DNA from: Gemmatimonadota bacterium
Lineage (GTDB): Bacteria > Gemmatimonadota > Gemmatimonadetes > Longimicrobiales > Gaopeijiaceae
NCBI GenBank assembly: GCA_015492755.1
Contig: WGEM01000037.1
Location: 1-8,815 of the forward strand
Reading direction: 5' to 3'
DNA: 8,815 bases
The notes under the pieces were generated by a model. It did no database searches. It saw nothing but the letters and a program-made list of their open reading frames with translations, and was not told the DNA's origin. Position 1 is the stretch's first letter. The number at the start of each line of letters is the position of its first letter. The position numbers and the translations under genes are program-made. This document shows positions 5,615-8,815 of this stretch, piece after piece.

Positions 5615-7187
5615 GCACCACCAGCGCCGTCCGGTCGTCGCTCAGCGCCTCGAACTCGCCGCCATGCCCCTCGGAGCGGAGCGCGAAGAGCCGCTCCACG
5701 ATGCGCGCGGGAGGAAGGGTACGGTTTCGTGTGGCCGTTTCCAGGACCAGCGCCTCACCGTCGATCCGGGCCTGGGTTGCCAGCGTGTCGGAGAGACCGT
5801 CGGTGAAGAGGAGGAGGAGGTCGCCACCGGGGTGCCAGGGCACCGCCCGCTCGTGGTACGCGTCGGCGCCGGCGAAGCCCACGGGCGGGTCCGTGGCGGT
5901 GAGCCGTTCGGCGTCGCCGTCCTCCCGGATGATGAAGGCGTGGGGGTGCCCCGCATTGGCATAGGTGAGCGTGCCGCCCTCGGGATCGATGACGCCATAG
6001 AAGACGGTGAGGAACATCTCGGTGGTCTCGAGCTCGTCGGCCAGCGCGTCGTCCAGCAACCGCAAGACCTCCGCCGGTGACTCCGACTCCCGTGCGTAGA
6101 TCCCCGCAGCGCTCATGGTGAGCGTCATGATGAGCGCCGAGGAGAAGCCGTGCAGGGAGACGTCGCCGAGCATGACACCCACCTTCCCCCCCGGAAGCTG
6201 GAAGAGCTGGTAGAAGTCGCCCCCCACCTGGGCGGCGGGCTCGATCCGGCCCGCCGCCTCCACCCACTCCAGCCGCTCGGGGACGGGGAGGAGCTTCATC
6301 TGCAGGTCGTGCGCCAGCTCCATCTCCCGGCTCATGCGCTCCCGGGAGATCGATTCCCGTACCAACCGGTGGTTCTCCAGCGCCGCCCCCACCTGCGATG
6401 CGATGGCGGAGAGGAGCTTCTGGTTGGCGGCGTTGAAGCGACCGCCGTCGTGGCGCCCGATGAGGTTGAGCACGCCCACCGTCCTGGACTCGCCGTGGGC
6501 CGGCGAATACCGGATGGGCACCGAGAGGATGGGCTCTCCGTCGCTCCCCCCGTCGCGTTCCTTCCCGGTGGGCTGACGAAGCGCCTGGATGGCCTGGCCC
6601 TCCCGGAAGACCATGGAGGTGATGGCGTCGGGATGGTCCGGACTCAGCGGGCCCTGGATCCCGTCGTCTCCCACCTCCGCCAGGAGACGGAGTTCGTCCC
6701 TCTGGGCATCGTAGACCCAGAGTGACCCGCGTCGCGCCCCCAGCGTGTCGCGCACCTCCGTGAGGATCTTTCGGGCCCCGTCCTCGAGATCCAGCGTGGA
6801 GCCGAGGGTCTCACTGATGGAGTACAGGAGATTGATTTCCTCGAATCGCTCGGAGAGCTCGTAGGTGAAGAGCTGCGCCTCCCGCACCGCCTCCAGGAGC
6901 CGTTTGAGGACGCCCGCCAGGACGTCCGCCACCGCCTCCGCCTGTGGCGCCGGTCCGCTCACGTGCAGTTCCACATCCCACACGTGCTCGGTGCGGACCC
7001 TCCGGGAGACGTGGGAACCGTTGCCGTCGAACCCCCCGCTGGCATAGAGGATCTCCGCCGCCGCTCCGGGCTCCGGCGGTGGGATGGTCAGCCGGAACCG
7101 AACGTCGAAGGCACGCTCGAACTCACGGAGCGTGTCCAGCACCGGCTCCGGCAGCGTCCCCAGGACGTGCCGGCCCGGAGTGCTCAC
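5607..7187 (-). CDS. GAF-domain SpoIIE/RsbU-type PP2C serine phosphatase
   Basis: A 526-residue soluble protein. Residues 1-100 form a domain I do not recognise. Residues 100-130 are a helical linker (RFEEINLLYSISETLGS). Residues 131-275 are a GAF sensor, and 285-526 are the SpoIIE phosphatase. The metal ligands are present: Asp324 (VGGDFYQ), Asp342 (GDVSLHG), Asp463 (FTDGLSD) and Asp517/518 (SDDRTALVV). NAGHPHAF (411-418) is also typical. The motif usually written GDVSGHG has Leu in place of Gly. By family knowledge the enzyme dephosphorylates a STAS anti-anti-sigma factor, and the STAS gene two positions upstream is the obvious substrate. The input signal is probably a ligand or partner bound by the N-terminal or GAF domain. 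The GTG start at 7187 overlaps the upstream stop by 4 nt (GTGA). Confidence 0.93.
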   Translation of the reverse strand: MSTPGRHVLGTLPEPVLDTLREFERAFDVRFRLTIPPPEPGAAAEILYASGGFDGNGSHVSRRVRTEHVWDVELHVSGPAPQAEAVADVLAGVLKRLLEAVREAQLFTYELSERFEEINLLYSISETLGSTLDLEDGARKILTEVRDTLGARRGSLWVYDAQRDELRLLAEVGDDGIQGPLSPDHPDAITSMVFREGQAIQALRQPTGKERDGGSDGEPILSVPIRYSPAHGESRTVGVLNLIGRHDGGRFNAANQKLLSAIASQVGAALENHRLVRESISRERMSREMELAHDLQMKLLPVPERLEWVEAAGRIEPAAQVGGDFYQLFQLPGGKVGVMLGDVSLHGFSSALIMTLTMSAAGIYARESESPAEVLRLLDDALADELETTEMFLTVFYGVIDPEGGTLTYANAGHPHAFIIREDGDAERLTATDPPVGFAGADAYHERAVPWHPGGDLLLLFTDGLSDTLATQARIDGEALVLETATRNRTLPPARIVERLFALRSEGHGGEFEALSDDRTALVVRV

Positions 7188-7624
7188 GCCCGGGCGCCAC
7201 CCTCGAGGGCGCCGTCCTCGTCGAGGCGGAGCACCAGCGTCACCTGGTTTCCGCGATCGTTGAAGACCACCTCGTCCAGGAGTTCACGCATGAGGAAGAG
7301 GCCCCGCCCGCAGGGACGGGTCAGGTTCTCCGGTGTGGTGGGATCGGGCACCGAATCCGGATCGAACCCCGTGCCCTGGTCCGTGACGCGGGCCTCGATG
7401 CGTCCCCCTCGGGCCACCACCTCCACGCGCACCCGCTTCGCAGGGTCGTGTCCGTTGCCGTAGAGCATGGCGTTGGACAGCGCCTCGGTGAGCGCCACAC
7501 GGAAGTTGAAGCGGAGGCGGCGGCCGTGCGCCTCACACGCCCCGCAACGCTCCATGACGTAGTCTACCGCCCGCTCGATGGAGCCCAGGTCGGTGGGGAG
7601 CTCGAGCACCAGTTCGTCACTCAT
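7184..7624 (-). CDS. RsbW-like anti-sigma factor / serine kinase (HATPase fold)
   Basis: A 146-residue single-domain GHKL ATPase. The N box is RVALTEALSNAMLYGN (42-57, with Glu47 and Asn51), the G1 box DQGTGF (82-87) and the G2 lid GRGLFLMRELLD (106-117). There is no receiver or dimerisation domain, as in RsbW and SpoIIAB. By family knowledge such proteins hold a sigma factor or other target inactive and phosphorylate their STAS partner. Here the partner is very probably the upstream STAS protein and the opposing phosphatase the downstream gene. The ATG at 7624 has GGAG about 10 nt before it. A 67-nt gap separates it from the STAS gene; this contains a weak 6-bp inverted repeat but no terminator. 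Which sigma factor it controls, if any, is not visible here. Confidence 0.9.
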   Translation of the reverse strand: MSDELVLELPTDLGSIERAVDYVMERCGACEAHGRRLRFNFRVALTEALSNAMLYGNGHDPAKRVRVEVVARGGRIEARVTDQGTGFDPDSVPDPTTPENLTRPCGRGLFLMRELLDEVVFNDRGNQVTLVLRLDEDGALEGGARA

Positions 7625-7691
7625 CGCTTCATGACTCCGCGACGGGCTCCGGGGGGGATGTGTCGGTTCACCGTCACGACACGGCGGGGCG

Positions 7692-8024
7692 CTAAAAGCC
7701 CTCCAGCGCCTCTTCCTTGGTGTCGGCGATCTTGAAGAGCGTATCGAGCTTCGTGAGTTCGAAGAGCGTCCGCAGATCCTCGTTGAGGCCGGAAAGGCGG
7801 AGTTCGCCGCCCTGCTCGCGGATCTTCTTGGAGAGACTCACGAGAACACCCAGGCCGGAGGAGTCGATGTAGCCGGTGTTGCTGAAGTCGATGACGAACT
7901 TCCGATCGCCGCTCTCCAGCTGCTCCAGGACGCGCTGCTTGAGTTCCTGGCGGTTCCCCACGATCAGCTGGCCTTCCACCTCGACGACGGTGACGTCGCC
8001 CTGCTTTGACACCTGAAAGCCCAT
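7692..8024 (-). CDS. STAS-domain anti-anti-sigma factor (RsbV/SpoIIAA-like)
   Basis: A 110-residue protein consisting of one STAS domain. The phosphorylation loop reads IDSSGLGVLVSL; by alignment with SpoIIAA, Ser56 is the likely site switched by the kinase and phosphatase encoded downstream. Unphosphorylated STAS proteins of this kind bind the anti-sigma factor and free its target. The frame stays open to 8123, but the ATG at 8024 is chosen because MGFQVSKQGDVTVVEVEG is a normal STAS N-terminus. It also has GGAG 8 nt upstream, and the 33 extra residues look like arginine-rich non-coding translation. It is the first gene of the partner-switch operon. Confidence 0.93.
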   Translation of the reverse strand: MGFQVSKQGDVTVVEVEGQLIVGNRQELKQRVLEQLESGDRKFVIDFSNTGYIDSSGLGVLVSLSKKIREQGGELRLSGLNEDLRTLFELTKLDTLFKIADTKEEALEGF

Positions 8025-8093
8025 CAATCTCGCTCCGCATGAGGTGCGTATTCGGGGCCGAGCGCGGTGTGCGTCCCGGTCGGACAGCGTCCT

Positions 8094-8123
8094 AAAGTAC
8101 CGAAGCCCGCCGCGCCGGATCAA
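8094..8123 (-). promoter_or_regulatory. Candidate promoter for the partner-switch operon
   Basis: The 136-nt gap between the acetyltransferase stop and the STAS ATG must hold the promoter if the operon is separate. The best candidate I see is TTGATC (8123-8118, four of six) with an 18-bp spacer to TACTTT (8099-8094, three of six), about 70 nt before the ATG. The match is weak. I see no terminator for the upstream gene in this gap either, so the operon could also be read from further upstream. Confidence 0.3.
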
Positions 8124-8160
8124 GGAATCGAGCGCGGATGAGCCGGAGCCTGAGGGTGGG

Positions 8161-8815
8161 TCACGCCCCGCTCATGACGGAGGTGATGCACGCCACATCG
8201 ACGATGTCCGACGAGGTGGCGCCGCGGGAGAGGTCGTTCCAGGGGCGCCGGAATCCCTGCAGAATCGGCCCCAGCGCCGTCGCGCCGCCCAGGTGCTGCA
8301 CCAGTTTGTAGGCGATGTTGGCCGCGTCCAGGTCGGGAAAGACCAGGACGTTGGCCCTGCCCGCCACTGCCGACCCCGGAGCCTTGCGCGCCGCCACCTG
8401 GGGGCTCAGCGCGGCGTCCCCCTGAAGTTCTCCGTCGGCGGGCACGTCGGGCCGCAGCCTCCGGAACCCGGCCAGCGCGCGTCGCACCCGCTCCACGGCG
8501 GGTCCCTCGGCGGAGCCCACCGTGGAGTAGGAGAGGAAGGCCACGCGGGGCTCATCGCCCACCACGTGGCGGCGCGCGTCGGCTGCTGCCGCTGCGATCC
8601 GGGCCAGCTCATCCGGCCCGGGATCGGGCACGACGCCCGCGTCGGTGAAGGTGAGGACGGCGGGGCCCTGCGGGTGCTCCGGACCGAAGATCATATAGAA
8701 CGACGAACTCACCAGCTCCACGCCCGGCGCCGGCCCGACGCCCCTCAGCCCCGCCCGGATGACGTCGGCGGTGGTCCGGACGCATCCGGCCACCCCGCCT
8801 TCGGCCTCCCCCGAG
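8161..8815 (-). CDS. pta: Phosphate acetyltransferase, C-terminal part (5' end off window)
   Basis: About 218 residues are visible, and the frame remains open to the right edge, so the gene begins outside. Phosphate acetyltransferase interconverts acetyl-CoA plus phosphate with acetyl phosphate plus CoA, usually with acetate kinase. The visible part matches the PTA_PTB catalytic domain along its length: a GEAEGGVAGCVRTTADVIR start, VELVSSSFYMIFG, LTFTDAGVVPDP, RVAFLSYSTVGSA, ELQGDAALSPQVAARKAPGS, ANVLVFPDLDAANIAYKLVQ and GPILQGFRRPWNDLSRG near the C-terminus. No lesion is seen. A phosphate butyryltransferase is less likely because these motifs are Pta-like. Whether the missing N-terminus includes the extra DRTGG-type domain of long Pta proteins cannot be seen. 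Confidence 0.92.
   Translation of the reverse strand, partial: SGEAEGGVAGCVRTTADVIRAGLRGVGPAPGVELVSSSFYMIFGPEHPQGPAVLTFTDAGVVPDPGPDELARIAAAAADARRHVVGDEPRVAFLSYSTVGSAEGPAVERVRRALAGFRRLRPDVPADGELQGDAALSPQVAARKAPGSAVAGRANVLVFPDLDAANIAYKLVQHLGGATALGPILQGFRRPWNDLSRGATSSDIVDVACITSVMSGA

Noticed and set aside
7193..7213. A palindrome-rich patch (GGCGCC repeated around CCCTCGAGGG) near the kinase 3' end
   Set aside because: It lies in coding sequence encoding a Gly/Ala-rich tail; in DNA this GC-rich it is likely chance.
7660..7682. A GTGTCG / CGACAC inverted repeat between the STAS and kinase genes as a terminator
   Set aside because: Only 6 bp with an 11-nt loop and no T-run on the minus strand, in the middle of what looks like one operon.
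7621..8040. A minus-strand frame overlapping the STAS gene and ending at the kinase start
   Set aside because: It is the STAS gene read in another frame, Arg/Gly-rich, while the STAS frame gives an intact domain; I see no sign of a frameshift.
1..8815. Signs of a mobile element, defence island, CRISPR array or RNA gene
   Set aside because: I found no long direct or terminal repeats, transposase or integrase motifs, regularly spaced repeats or tRNA-like folds; the genes look like core chromosomal ones of even base composition.

Overview
The window is 8.8 kb of very GC-rich, gene-dense bacterial chromosome. Every gene I can support lies on the minus strand, so transcription runs from high to low coordinates. 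The large plus-strand open frames are antisense shadows. Gene content (three-part partner-switch module, Rex, YtnP-like hydrolase, BioY), frequent GTG starts and the GDVS-x-HG form of the phosphatase motif suggest a free-living high-GC bacterium. My best guess for the phylum is Gemmatimonadota. That is an inference from protein style; no rRNA or marker search was possible.

Layout in transcription order (right to left). (1) 8815-8161: the 3' part of a phosphate acetyltransferase gene, cut by the window edge. (2) 8024-4802: a STAS anti-anti-sigma factor, an RsbW-like histidine-kinase-fold protein, a GAF-SpoIIE serine phosphatase and rsmA (KsgA). The last three are tightly packed, with overlaps of 4 and 8 nt. 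(3) 4689-2286: rex, a DnaQ-like exonuclease with an N-terminal winged-helix-like region, and a YtnP-like metallo-beta-lactamase-fold hydrolase. This group follows an excellent Rex operator lying over a candidate -10 box. (4) 2159-321: a thiolase and the biotin transporter subunit BioY, ending in a strong intrinsic terminator. (5) 296-1: the N-terminal part of a multi-pass membrane protein, probably a CPBP-family protease, running off the left edge.

How the parts may work together: the STAS/kinase/phosphatase trio is a complete RsbV-RsbW-RsbU-type switch, but its sigma factor or other target is not in the window. Rex senses NADH/NAD+ and almost certainly represses its own promoter, and therefore probably the exonuclease and hydrolase genes too. 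Phosphate acetyltransferase and thiolase both act on acetyl-CoA, and BioY brings in the cofactor of acetyl-CoA carboxylase, so the neighbourhood has a loose acetyl-CoA/redox theme. That link is inference only. I see no tRNA, rRNA, CRISPR array, insertion sequence or prophage gene. The most notable observations are the Rex-operator-controlled exonuclease/hydrolase operon, the unnamed N-terminal domain of the phosphatase, the coupling of a stress-type switch to rsmA, and the bioY terminator placed right before the next gene.
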